DNA of 8,573 bases from NCBI GenBank assembly GCA_002450985.1, contig DKBA01000028.1:5456-14028 (forward strand), given 5' to 3'. Below are positions 1 to 7,970 of the stretch, one piece after another. The position numbers and the translations under genes are program-made. This DNA comes from Acidimicrobiia bacterium UBA6912 (lineage in GTDB: Bacteria > Actinomycetota > Acidimicrobiia > Spongiisociales > UBA5794). The stretch's first letter is position 1; each line of letters begins with the position of its first letter. The notes under the pieces were generated by a model that saw only the letters and a list, made by a program, of their open reading frames with translations, did not search any database and was not told where the DNA came from.

Positions 1-462
1 GGCGGCTTCGGCACCAGGCAGATCAACAACTTTCTCAGCGCCGACGTTCACGACGCCGACAAGCTCATCGCCGTCGAGGTTCTCACGCCCCAGGGCAACT
101 GGTCCTCGTATCCTCCGCACAAGCACGACGAGTTCTCCGAGCATGAGGTCGCCCTCGAGGAGATCTACTACTTCCGCATCGACGGCGACAAGGGCATCGG
201 GTTCTTCAACATGTACACGACCGACCAGGAGATCGCCCTCACCGAGATCGTCCGTGACGGCGACCTCGTGCTCGTCCCACGCGGCTTCCACGGCCCTGCC
301 GCCGCCGCACCCGAGCACCACATGTACTACCTCAACGTGATGGCGGGCCCGGCGGAGCAACGCGTCTGGCGATTCTGCGATGATCCCGACCATGCCTGGA
401 TACGCTCCAGACTCGACGAATACCCACCCGACCCGCGGCTTCCGCTGACCCGGGCGTACTGA
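1..462 (+). CDS. iolB: 5-deoxy-glucuronate isomerase (IolB), C-terminal half, 5' truncated
   Basis: The frame is open from the first base and ends at TGA 460-462, giving 153 visible residues. IolB proteins are usually about 270-300 residues, so roughly the second, catalytic half is present. Recognisable family blocks are TPQGNWSSYPPHKHD (about residues 29-43, with the HxH pair of the cupin metal site), ALEEIYYFRI (51-60, with a candidate metal-binding Glu), DGDLVLVPRGFHGPA (86-100) and MYYLNVMAG (108-116). In inositol catabolism the enzyme converts 5-deoxy-glucuronate to 2-deoxy-5-keto-gluconate in the cytoplasm. The usual GYHP block reads GFHG here, a mild departure. The start, promoter and any other iol genes lie outside the window. 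The related cupin KduI is a less likely alternative, because the WSSYPPHKHD and YYLNVMAG blocks are typical of IolB. Confidence 0.92.
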   Translation, partial: GGFGTRQINNFLSADVHDADKLIAVEVLTPQGNWSSYPPHKHDEFSEHEVALEEIYYFRIDGDKGIGFFNMYTTDQEIALTEIVRDGDLVLVPRGFHGPAAAAPEHHMYYLNVMAGPAEQRVWRFCDDPDHAWIRSRLDEYPPDPRLPLTRAY

Positions 463-555
463 GCCCTCAGCCTGCGCCGGAAGCCGGCCGACGCCAGAGT
501 GTCTGCGACGAGCCGGCCCGACGTGACGAGACCCCACCCAAAAGGAGAGCGATCG

Positions 556-924
556 ATGCAGGACCTGACATTCGTCCTCGGACCCGACCGCACCGGAAGC
601 GAGGTGTGGCAACACCTCGGCGCCGCCGACATCAACATCGAGGCCGCCTGCATGTTCCCCCGAGTCGAGGGGCGCGTCATCCACGTGACGGTCAACGACG
701 AGGACGCGGACGCCGCACACCGCACCCTGGTCGAGGCGGGCCTCGCCGAGCTCGACCGGCGACCCGTGGTCATCGCGTCGTTCGTCGACGAGCCGGGTGC
801 GCTCGGGGCGCTCACGCAGCGCATCAACGACGCAGGGGTGACCATCTACCTCATGTACATGGCAACGGGGGACCGCGTGGTCGTCGGCGCCGACGACCTC
901 GAGAAGGTCGGCGAGGTGATCTGA
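556..924 (+). CDS. Small tandem ACT-domain protein
   Basis: The 122-residue protein starts at ATG 556, preceded by the strong Shine-Dalgarno AAAGGAGAG at 541-549 with about 8 nt spacing. It appears to be two ACT modules and nothing else. Residues 3-61 are a degenerate module: DRTGSEVWQHLGAADINIE replaces the usual D-x-PG loop and helix. Residues 69-122 are a canonical module, with DEPGALGALTQRINDAGV forming the loop and first helix that bind amino acids or other small ligands in this fold. There is no catalytic domain, signal peptide or membrane segment. It probably acts as a small ligand sensor or as a regulatory subunit for another enzyme; the ligand and partner cannot be read from the sequence. 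It lies 93 nt after iolB on the same strand, so it may be co-transcribed, but the gap is long enough for its own promoter. Assignment to the ACT fold is fairly sure; the role is unknown. Confidence 0.8.
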   Translation: MQDLTFVLGPDRTGSEVWQHLGAADINIEAACMFPRVEGRVIHVTVNDEDADAAHRTLVEAGLAELDRRPVVIASFVDEPGALGALTQRINDAGVTIYLMYMATGDRVVVGADDLEKVGEVI

Positions 925-944
925 CCAACGCCCGCACCCCGGGA

Positions 945-1021
945 CCGGCCGGGTACCCGGACCGGGCCGGCGGGCGATGGCGAGTCGACGGCCGTCCCCC
1001 GGCCTGCGGAGGGCCGAGGGG
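945..1021. terminator. Convergent intergenic hairpins, possible bidirectional terminator
   Basis: The gene ending at 924 and the gene ending (minus strand) at 1040 converge here. Two GC-rich hairpins are visible. One is centred on the perfect palindrome CCGGGTACCCGG at 949-960 and extends, with one bulge, through CCGG 945-948 and 962-965. The second pairs CCCC+CGGCC (996-1004) with GGCCG+A+GGGG (1012-1021), a 9-bp stem with one bulged A and a 7-nt loop. Neither is followed by a T-run on either strand, so these would be non-canonical terminators of a kind proposed for high-GC bacteria. Termination is inferred from position. Confidence 0.4.
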
Positions 1022-1039
1022 CCGAAGGACACGCGGTCG

Positions 1040-3403
1040 TCAGACCTCGTCGCCCTCTCGCCTGCGGCGCTTGCGGATGTCGGCGATCTCGGAGAGCACG
1101 TCGCCTGCCTGGTCCCCGATGCGGGGGAGCTGGGCCGACTGCCTGGCATAGCGGCTGCGCCGGCCCGCCGCGGTATCGGGATCGTCGCCCACGTCGGCCG
1201 GCTCGTGTGCGTCCTCCGGCTCGCCACCTTCGCCTTCTTCCGAAGTGTCGCCGGGCACGGGGCGGGGCCTGCGATGCTCCGCGTCCGAAGCCTGATCGCC
1301 GGAACGAACCCGCTCGAGCATGCCGACGGCCTCGGCGCGAATCGCCGAAGCGTCATCCTCGGCGTCGCGCCGGGTCTTGTCCGCCTCCTCCCGAGCCCGC
1401 TCTGCGTCCACCCTCGCCCGATCCGCCATCGCCTGGAGCTCTTGGGCCCGGCGACGCAGGCGATCGTGCTCGACCCGAGCCGCATCGAGGATCTCCTGCG
1501 CCTCGGAGCGCAAGGTCTCCGCCTCGAGCGCAGCCTGGGTCCGCAGCCTGTCCGCCTCGGTGCGCGCATCGTTGATGGCGGCGCGAGCGGCGATGGCGCT
1601 CTCGCGATCGGTCTGTTTGGCGGACTCGAGCACCCGCACGGCTTCCACACGCAGCTCCGCCGCTTCCGCATCGATCCGTGCCTTGGCTTGCTCGGCGCCC
1701 GCGATGATCTCGGCGGAACGCTGCTCGGCGTCGGCGATCATCTTCGCCGCCTCCGCCTCGGCTTCACTGCGGATCTCGTCGGCGCGCTGTTGCGCCCCGG
1801 CGATGCGCGACTCCGACTCCTCGGTGGCGGCGAGCCGGGCCGCCGTCGCCTCCTCCAGCACCTCCGCCGCCGCGGCGTCGGCGGTCTTGCGCGTTTCCTC
1901 TGCGGCCGACTGCGCCGCCCCGGTCAGCGCGGCGGCCGCCGCCTCCGCTGCGGAGACGATGCGGGTGGCCTCCTGCTCGGCCGTCTCGGCCGTGGCGACC
2001 GCTGCTGCCGCCCCGGTCTCGCGAGTGGTCTGCGCCTCCGCCACCAGTGCGGCGGCCGCCCGCTCCGCATCGGCGGTGAGCGATGCGGCGCGAGCCTCGG
2101 CTTCGGTGACCAGCCGCTCGGCCTCGGCGGCGGCGCCGCTGCGTTGCGCCTCGGCGGCCGCCATCATCTGCTGCGCCTCTGCGCGGAGGGCTGCGGCCTC
2201 TGCCTTCGCCGCCGCCTGCAGCTCCCGCGCCTGCGTCTGGGCATCGGCGAGCAGCTGCGCCTTCTCCTCGGTTGCCGTTGCCACCATGGTGCCGGCCTCT
2301 TCCTCGGCATCGGCGAGCAGCACGGTGACGCGCTCGGTGGCGTCGGCGAGGGCTTGCGCCGCAGCGACCTCCTTGGCCGCAGCGTCCGCCATCATCTCCC
2401 CGGCCTCGCGCTCCGCCTTCCGCACGATGCCTTCGGCCTGACGCTGGGCTCGCTCCAGCTCCTTGGCGGCCGAGGACGTGACCTTCTGATTGCGGGCGTC
2501 GGCCCGGGTCCTGGCGACCGCCATCATGGCCTCGGCCTCTTCCGCGGCCTGCGAGGTGAGCTGCGCCGCCTCGCCGCGCGCCACCTCGATGATGGCGGCG
2601 GCCTCCGCCTCGGCATTGGCCTTCATGGCGTCGGCCTGGCTGCGCAGCTCCTCGAGGCCTCGCTCGGCCTCGCCGGCATCGGTGGATGCGGCCCGCAGCA
2701 CTGCAAGCTCGGCACGCAGCCGATCCGCTTCGGTCTCGGCATCGGCGGCGATCTGCGCGGCCTCGGCGCGGGCGGCTGCCATCAGGGCCTGGGAGCGGCG
2801 CTGCGCCGCCTCGAGCACCTGGTTGGCGCGCTCGCTCGAGGCCTCCGCCTCCTCGCGCCGTGCGGTGGCCTCGCTGGCGATGGCGATCTGCCGCTGCGCC
2901 TCCTCCTCGAGCTTCGAGGCCCGCTTGCGCCACCTGTCGACCTGGATCTCCAGGTCCTCGACCTGCTGCTCCATCGAGTTGACCTGGGTGCGCAGCGCAA
3001 CGAGCTCGTCGCTCGGCTCGGCCGGAACCGCAGCGGTCGGCTCCACGAGGGCGGTGGCCTTCTTCCTGGCCGCCTCCTCGATCTCCCAGGCGCGCTCTTC
3101 CGCCTGGAGGAGGATACGTTCCTTCGCCTCGAACGCAGCCAGCATCGCCTCGTCAACGGCACGGCGCTCGGCCTCCCGCGCATCACGAGTCTCGGCCTTG
3201 GCGTGCGCGATGCGGGACTCGAGCTCGCGCGTGAAACGGACGAAGTCCTTCATCAGGCGCTCGAGCCTGCCGATGTAGCCCTCGACGGCGTCCTGGTCGA
3301 GGCCGCCCTTTCGCAGCAACGGAAACTCGGGGCGGCGCAGCTCGTTGTATTCAAAGCGCGGGTCGGACACCCACCGATCGTCCCCGCGCCGATCTTCCGC
3401 CAC
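1040..3403 (-). CDS. DivIVA/Scy-like long coiled-coil scaffold protein
   Basis: The 787-residue protein starts with GTG (3401-3403), preceded by a GGGAGGGGAG purine run (3411-3420), and ends with TGA. Residues 26-58 (EFPLLRKGG then LDQDAVEGYIGRLERLM) resemble the short N-terminal DivIVA domain: a hydrophobic/basic loop, then a helix with the Gly-Leu/Tyr-Asp-x-x-x-Val-x-x-(Y/F) pattern. Residues about 59-118 are helical. Residues 119-131 form a Pro/Ala linker (EPTAAVPAEP). Residues about 132-700 are an almost uninterrupted Ala/Glu-rich coiled coil with 11-residue (hendecad) periodicity. Residues about 705-750 are an acidic, Pro/Gly-rich disordered segment. The C-terminus (750-787) is a basic, probably helical tail beginning SRYARQSAQLPRIG. 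There is no signal peptide or membrane segment. Architecture and composition resemble actinobacterial polar-growth scaffolds such as Scy and FilP and DivIVA homologues, which organise the cell pole. Orthology to any of these is not established. It follows pckA by 41 nt. Other filament or ATP-synthase-stator-like coiled coils remain possible. Confidence 0.7.
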   Translation of the reverse strand: MAEDRRGDDRWVSDPRFEYNELRRPEFPLLRKGGLDQDAVEGYIGRLERLMKDFVRFTRELESRIAHAKAETRDAREAERRAVDEAMLAAFEAKERILLQAEERAWEIEEAARKKATALVEPTAAVPAEPSDELVALRTQVNSMEQQVEDLEIQVDRWRKRASKLEEEAQRQIAIASEATARREEAEASSERANQVLEAAQRRSQALMAAARAEAAQIAADAETEADRLRAELAVLRAASTDAGEAERGLEELRSQADAMKANAEAEAAAIIEVARGEAAQLTSQAAEEAEAMMAVARTRADARNQKVTSSAAKELERAQRQAEGIVRKAEREAGEMMADAAAKEVAAAQALADATERVTVLLADAEEEAGTMVATATEEKAQLLADAQTQARELQAAAKAEAAALRAEAQQMMAAAEAQRSGAAAEAERLVTEAEARAASLTADAERAAAALVAEAQTTRETGAAAAVATAETAEQEATRIVSAAEAAAAALTGAAQSAAEETRKTADAAAAEVLEEATAARLAATEESESRIAGAQQRADEIRSEAEAEAAKMIADAEQRSAEIIAGAEQAKARIDAEAAELRVEAVRVLESAKQTDRESAIAARAAINDARTEADRLRTQAALEAETLRSEAQEILDAARVEHDRLRRRAQELQAMADRARVDAERAREEADKTRRDAEDDASAIRAEAVGMLERVRSGDQASDAEHRRPRPVPGDTSEEGEGGEPEDAHEPADVGDDPDTAAGRRSRYARQSAQLPRIGDQAGDVLSEIADIRKRRRREGDEV
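1334..2806 (-). repeat. Hendecad (11-residue, 33-nt) degenerate repeat region within the coiled-coil gene
   Basis: Residues about 200-690 of the scaffold protein repeat a pattern close to A-x-x-E/x-A-x-x-L/M/I-x-A-D/E. The clearest run is residues 355-409 (bases 2177-2341), five consecutive in-register 11-mers: ATERVTVLLAD, AEEEAGTMVAT, ATEEKAQLLAD, AQTQARELQAA and AKAEAAALRAE. Another regular stretch lies around residues 545-582. Hendecads form nearly straight or slightly right-handed coiled coils. At DNA level the copies are degenerate, so this is protein-level repetition, not a recent tandem duplication. Confidence 0.75.
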
Positions 3404-3410
3404 TCGGCCT

Positions 3411-3420
3411 CTCCCCTCCC
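3411..3420 (-). promoter_or_regulatory. Ribosome binding site of the coiled-coil gene, inside a small inverted repeat
   Basis: On the minus strand GGGAGGGGAG ends 7 nt before the GTG start at 3403. It is enclosed by the complementary arms CGGCCT (+ strand 3405-3410) and AGGCCG (3430-3435). In the mRNA the ribosome binding site would therefore sit in the 19-nt loop of a 6-bp stem whose 3' arm lies one base before the start codon. That the site is used is likely; that the stem regulates it is only a suggestion. Confidence 0.5.
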
Positions 3421-3444
3421 ACGACCGTCAGGCCGTTGCGCGTT

Positions 3445-4971
3445 CTAAATGGCGGAAACGATGCTAGATGCCAATCCGGGAAACTTGGACAGGTATGCCC
3501 GGCGGCTCTCCGTGAGGTCGGCGACGATCGCCTGATACTCGCTCATCCGCCCCTGACGCTCGTACAGCTTCCGGGGTTGAAGCAGTTCCACGTCATCGAA
3601 CTCGGGGATCGCCGATGCGACGAAGTACCCGAAGTCCGGATCCTCCTCCCAGGTGATCGTCCCGGCCACGATTCCCTGGACGACCGCCGAGCTGTGCGGG
3701 ATCCGCACCTTCTTCGACCGCTCGTCACCGTCCGTGCCCCCGACCCGCCCGGTGTTCATCAGGTACACCTCGAGGTCCGGCATGGTGTCGAGCAACTCGA
3801 GGAACCGGTTGCCCTGGAGGGCGTCGTTGTCGAAGAAGAACGGGTTGGTACCCGGCACGCGCAGGCTCTTGCCGGCCTCGGCGGCGCCTCCTGCGGACGT
3901 GCCCTTGGTCTCGCCGAGCATGAAATACGCCGCAGCCTGCTCCCGGCGCAGCTTGGCGACCGCAGGGATGATGTTCTCGTTGCGGTTCAGCAACAGCAGG
4001 TAATTCGCCTTCGGCAGGTTGCGCGGGTCGCGATGGCGGATGTTCGCCAGCGGGAACGTCGACCGGCCGTTCCTCGTGTACGAGTCGTCGAAGAAGTCCA
4101 CATGGCCTGCCTCGTCGACCGCCGTGTTCTCCAGCCACGCGTCCGGCCGGGTGGTCCCGCCGTAGATGGTCGGCTCGTCGTCGGGATCCAGACCGTAGGT
4201 CTTGGCGAAGCAGCCGTCCTCGGTCGTGTACACGACACCGCCCGGCATGAGGGCGACGAAATCGTCCTGTACCGGGAGCGAGCCGAGCTGCTGGCGGAAC
4301 GTGGTCGTCGTCTTGCCGGTCCCCGACAGGCCGAGGATCAGCATGACCTTCTCCTCACCGTCGACGTCGGGGTACGTCTTGAGCCCGGAGTGCAGCGCCA
4401 ACCCGCCACGCTCGTAGACGAGATGGTTCCACATCCGGAGCCCGCCCATCTTCGACTCGCCGAAGTAGTCGGAGCCGAACACGCGGGTGACGTAGTTCTC
4501 GTGATCGACGATGATCAGGCGGTCATCCGGCTTCCCGGGAGCGCGCAGCCCCGGGGTGTAGATGACGGTGAACTCCGGCTCCCAATCGTCGTCGGGATCG
4601 AAGTACAGCTGCTGCTGCATCGCCGGGATGTTCGCCTGAGTTCGCTCGATGTAGACGCGGCTCCCGGTGCGGAACTCCGGATCGGGACCGATGTAGCCCT
4701 CGATCAGGATCATGTCCTTGTCGGCGATGTAGGCGTCCTGCTTTGCGGCCCACTCCTCGGCTTCGGCGCGAGGCATCCGGTTCTGGTAGATCTCCTGCTC
4801 GGCCACGAAGAACGTTGACCGGGCGAGGCGCGCCGTGACCTCGGCCTCGTAGTTGATGTTGTCGAACTCGGTGACGGTGACGCGGGGCATGTACTCGAGC
4901 ACCCACTCCCGCATCTCCTTTTGCGTGGGATTCACGGCGACGGACTTGGCTGCCGGCAGCTCAAATGGCAC
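3445..4971 (-). CDS. pckA: Phosphoenolpyruvate carboxykinase, divergent ATP type
   Basis: PEP carboxykinase converts oxaloacetate plus ATP to PEP, CO2 and ADP, the entry step of gluconeogenesis. I chose GTG 4969-4971 (508 residues) because AGGAGG (4977-4982) lies 5 nt upstream; the frame stays open to an ATG at 5019, which has no comparable site. Positions below count from this GTG. The P-loop GLSGTGKTT is at 214-222 (Lys220). Flanking family features are DYFGESKMGG (168-177), GGLALHSG (189-196, with the conserved His), EDGCFAKTYGLDPDDEPTIY (251-270), NGRSTFPLANI (301-311) and VYLMNTGRVGG (402-412). The protein is shorter than the usual 530-540 residues and quite divergent. The N-terminal GRSPKDK block is not recognisable. 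The lysine pair of GE[IM]KK reads GESKM. The DDEHGW motif reads DDFVAL. The fold assignment is firm, while specificity is inferred. It lies 63 nt after fbaB. Confidence 0.85.
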   Translation of the reverse strand: MPFELPAAKSVAVNPTQKEMREWVLEYMPRVTVTEFDNINYEAEVTARLARSTFFVAEQEIYQNRMPRAEAEEWAAKQDAYIADKDMILIEGYIGPDPEFRTGSRVYIERTQANIPAMQQQLYFDPDDDWEPEFTVIYTPGLRAPGKPDDRLIIVDHENYVTRVFGSDYFGESKMGGLRMWNHLVYERGGLALHSGLKTYPDVDGEEKVMLILGLSGTGKTTTTFRQQLGSLPVQDDFVALMPGGVVYTTEDGCFAKTYGLDPDDEPTIYGGTTRPDAWLENTAVDEAGHVDFFDDSYTRNGRSTFPLANIRHRDPRNLPKANYLLLLNRNENIIPAVAKLRREQAAAYFMLGETKGTSAGGAAEAGKSLRVPGTNPFFFDNDALQGNRFLELLDTMPDLEVYLMNTGRVGGTDGDERSKKVRIPHSSAVVQGIVAGTITWEEDPDFGYFVASAIPEFDDVELLQPRKLYERQGRMSEYQAIVADLTESRRAYLSKFPGLASSIVSAI

Positions 4972-4976
4972 GAAAA

Positions 4977-4982
4977 CCTCCT
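4977..4982 (-). promoter_or_regulatory. Ribosome binding site that sets the pckA start
   Basis: On the minus strand a perfect AGGAGG is followed by TTTTC and then GTG (4969-4971). This spacing of 5 nt supports a GTG start for pckA and makes the extra 16 residues from the upstream ATG at 5019, which are rich in Arg and Pro and unlike the family N-terminus, unlikely to be translated. Confidence 0.75.
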
Positions 4983-5034
4983 GGCGGTCGGGCGCTCGGC
5001 CCGGCCGGGCTCGGCGCAACGAGTGTTCGTACGC

Positions 5035-6084
<1,050 letters not shown>

Positions 6085-6090
6085 TTTCAT

Positions 6091-6096
6091 CTCCTC
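6091..6096 (-). promoter_or_regulatory. Ribosome binding site of fbaB
   Basis: On the minus strand GAGGAG ends directly against ATG 6088-6090 with no spacer, but lies 6 nt before the in-frame ATG at 6082-6084. Normal Shine-Dalgarno spacing therefore favours the second ATG, removing two residues (Met-Lys). Confidence 0.65.
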
Positions 6097-6116
6097 GAGG
6101 CAGGGTGTTGCCGCTC

Positions 6117-6122
6117 ATTATG
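6117..6122 (-). promoter_or_regulatory. Possible -10 element for fbaB
   Basis: On the minus strand CATAAT (5 of 6 matches to TATAAT) lies about 33 nt before the preferred fbaB start, in the 155-nt gap after the phosphohexomutase gene. No convincing -35 hexamer sits 16-18 nt upstream. It is the only AT-rich hexamer of this kind in the gap, so it is a candidate only. Confidence 0.3.
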
Positions 6123-6149
6123 GCTGATGCCGCCAAGGCGAGAATTGGG

Positions 6150-6179
6150 CCGTTCAGCCCGCACCGGGCCTACGAACGG
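6150..6179 (-). terminator. Stem-loop between phosphohexomutase gene and fbaB
   Basis: CCGTTC (6150-6155) pairs with GAACGG (6174-6179), and inside it GCCC (6157-6160) pairs with GGGC (6166-6169) across a 5-nt loop, with an unequal internal loop between the stems. It lies about 66 nt downstream of the phosphohexomutase stop in the direction of transcription and upstream of the fbaB -10 candidate. There is no U-tract on the 3' side. It may be a non-canonical terminator or an operator-like inverted repeat. Confidence 0.35.
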
Positions 6180-6245
6180 ACCTAGGACACACCACTCACC
6201 CACGCTGGTGGACACCCGCGGTGGCGCTTCCGCCGATCGGGAGGG

Positions 6246-7964
6246 TCAGACGGCGTCGAAGCCGAGCCGCGCGACCACCGCCTCGCCGAGCGCCTGCGCC
6301 TCGCCGAGCAGGTCCTGCTCCCTCTCGGCGGCATCGGCCTCGGCGTCGAGGGGCGCCGTGAGGTCGATGTAGATCTTCAGCTTGGGCTCGGTGCCGGATG
6401 GGCGCACGAGGATCCTCCCCTTCTCGCCGAGATCGAGGGCGATGAGGGGCTGGGCGCCGAGGTAGCGGGGCCGCTCCTCCGCCCCGGTGCGGTAGTCGGT
6501 GACCGCCACGACGGGGACGGCGCCGATGCGGTCGGGCGGGGCGGCGCCGAGGCGCGCGATGGCCGCCGCGATCTCGGCGGCGCCCTCGGTGCCGGGCCGC
6601 ACTACGTTCCGCTGCGCCGACACCCAGAGACCGTACCGCCGGTACAAGGCGACGAGCCGGTCGCGCACCGTCTGCCCCTGATCGGCGGCGTTGGCGGCGA
6701 GGTCGGCGAAGAGGACGGCGGCGCTGATGCCGTCCTTGTCACGGACTCCGGGAAACACCGAGTAGCCGAGCGCCTCCTCGTAGCCGAAGACGAGGCGTCC
6801 CTTGCCCGCCTCTTGGAGGTCGAGGGCGGCGTTCCAGATCCACTTGAAGCCGGTGAGCGTCTGGGCGAACGCCGCACCGTGAGCGGCGGCGATGGTGGCG
6901 AGCATCGGCGACGACACGATGGAGTTGATCACGATCGGGTGTGGCTCGTCGGTCGTCGACAGTATGTAGTCGCCGAGCAGCACGCCGATCTGATTCCCGG
7001 AGAGGGACGACCACTCGCCGTCGTGCTCGAGGCTCACGGCGAGACGGTCGGTGTCGGGATCGTTGGCGATGATGAGGTCGGCCTGCTCGGTGGCGGCCTG
7101 GGCCATCGCCAGATCGAGGGCGCCCGGCTCCTCCGGATTGGGGAACGCCACCGTCGGGAAGTGGCCGTCCGGTGGGAACTGCTCGGGGACGGGGCTCACC
7201 AGGTCGTAGCCGAAGTGAGCGAGCGCCTCCATGACGTAGCGCCCGCCGACACCGTGCATCGGCGTGTACACGATGCGCAGGTCCTTGTGCGCGGGCTCCA
7301 CCGGGCGCACGTTCCCGAGATCGTCGAGATACCGGGCGAACACGTCGCCGCCGACGGGGGCGACGAGCGGCGAGGCGAAGGGGTCCTCGACCCGGGGCAC
7401 GTCGGCGGCGGGGCCGACGGCGTCGATCGCCGCAGCGATGTGCGTGTCGGTTGGCGGCACGATCTGGGCGCCGTTCGCGTCATAGACCTTGTAGCCGTTG
7501 TCGTGAGGTGGGTTGTGGCTCGCCGTGATCACCACGGCGGCGCGGGCGTCGGCCGCGAGTGCGGCATAGGCCACGATCGGGGTGGGCACCGGCTCCTCGA
7601 AGTACCGCACGCTGAGCCCCGCCGCCGCGAGGACACCGACGGTGTCCTCCATGAAGCGGCGGCTGGAGAGCCTGGCGTCGAAACCGACGACGACGGGACC
7701 GTCGCCCCCGGCCCGGATCAGGTGGTCGGCGAGACCCGCCGTGGTGCGGATCACGACGGCGCGATTCATGCGGTTCGAGCCCGCCTCGACCTTGCCGCGG
7801 ATGCCGGCGGTGCCGAACTCGAGGGTTCCGGCCATTCGCTCGGTCAACTCTGCGAGATCCTCAGCAGCGAGGATGGCGGCGAGCTCGGCGCGGGTCTCGG
7901 GATCGGGGTCTCCCTCGATCCACTCTCGGGTGGCGGCGGCGAGGTCGGGGGGAGTGCTGCTCAT
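6246..7964 (-). CDS. Alpha-D-phosphohexomutase (phosphoglucomutase/phosphomannomutase)
   Basis: The enzyme interconverts hexose 1- and 6-phosphates through a phosphoserine and a bisphosphate intermediate, linking gluconeogenesis to glycogen, trehalose and cell-wall precursors. The 572-residue length fits the longer PgcA/PGM2-like branch (about 550-610) rather than the 450-residue ManB/GlmM branch. All four functional sites are intact. The phosphoserine loop TASHNPP is at 147-153 (Ser149). The metal loop DPDTDR is at 302-307. The sugar-binding loop GYEEALGYS is at 394-402. The phosphate-binding loop RPSGTEPK is at 521-528. The N-terminal FGTAGIRGK (50-58) is also typical. Sequence alone does not settle glucose versus mannose preference. 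The start at ATG 7962-7964 has no Shine-Dalgarno sequence but has a -10 element placed for a leaderless transcript. It is divergent from glpD, with 60 nt between starts, and 161 nt upstream of the preferred fbaB start. Confidence 0.94.
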   Translation of the reverse strand: MSSTPPDLAAATREWIEGDPDPETRAELAAILAAEDLAELTERMAGTLEFGTAGIRGKVEAGSNRMNRAVVIRTTAGLADHLIRAGGDGPVVVGFDARLSSRRFMEDTVGVLAAAGLSVRYFEEPVPTPIVAYAALAADARAAVVITASHNPPHDNGYKVYDANGAQIVPPTDTHIAAAIDAVGPAADVPRVEDPFASPLVAPVGGDVFARYLDDLGNVRPVEPAHKDLRIVYTPMHGVGGRYVMEALAHFGYDLVSPVPEQFPPDGHFPTVAFPNPEEPGALDLAMAQAATEQADLIIANDPDTDRLAVSLEHDGEWSSLSGNQIGVLLGDYILSTTDEPHPIVINSIVSSPMLATIAAAHGAAFAQTLTGFKWIWNAALDLQEAGKGRLVFGYEEALGYSVFPGVRDKDGISAAVLFADLAANAADQGQTVRDRLVALYRRYGLWVSAQRNVVRPGTEGAAEIAAAIARLGAAPPDRIGAVPVVAVTDYRTGAEERPRYLGAQPLIALDLGEKGRILVRPSGTEPKLKIYIDLTAPLDAEADAAEREQDLLGEAQALGEAVVARLGFDAV

Positions 7965-7970
7965 GACGCG

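Noticed and set aside
1334..2806. DNA tandem repeat or CRISPR-like array
   Set aside because: The 33-nt period is protein-level hendecad coding; copies are degenerate with no constant repeat and unique spacers.
977..3448. An 823-codon plus-strand open frame antisense to the coiled-coil gene
   Set aside because: It is Leu/Gly/Arg-rich with no domain or ribosome binding site. It mirrors the Ala/Glu repeat codons of the minus-strand gene, whose head, hendecads and start site are coherent. Long antisense frames are expected in GC-rich repetitive DNA.
3436..4818. A 460-codon plus-strand frame opposite pckA
   Set aside because: No family features; the minus strand carries the P-loop and other PEP carboxykinase motifs.
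4999..5010. Perfect 12-bp palindrome GCCCGGCCGGGC between fbaB and pckA as a terminator
   Set aside because: It has no room for a proper loop, no T-run, and lies in very GC-rich DNA where such palindromes are common by chance.
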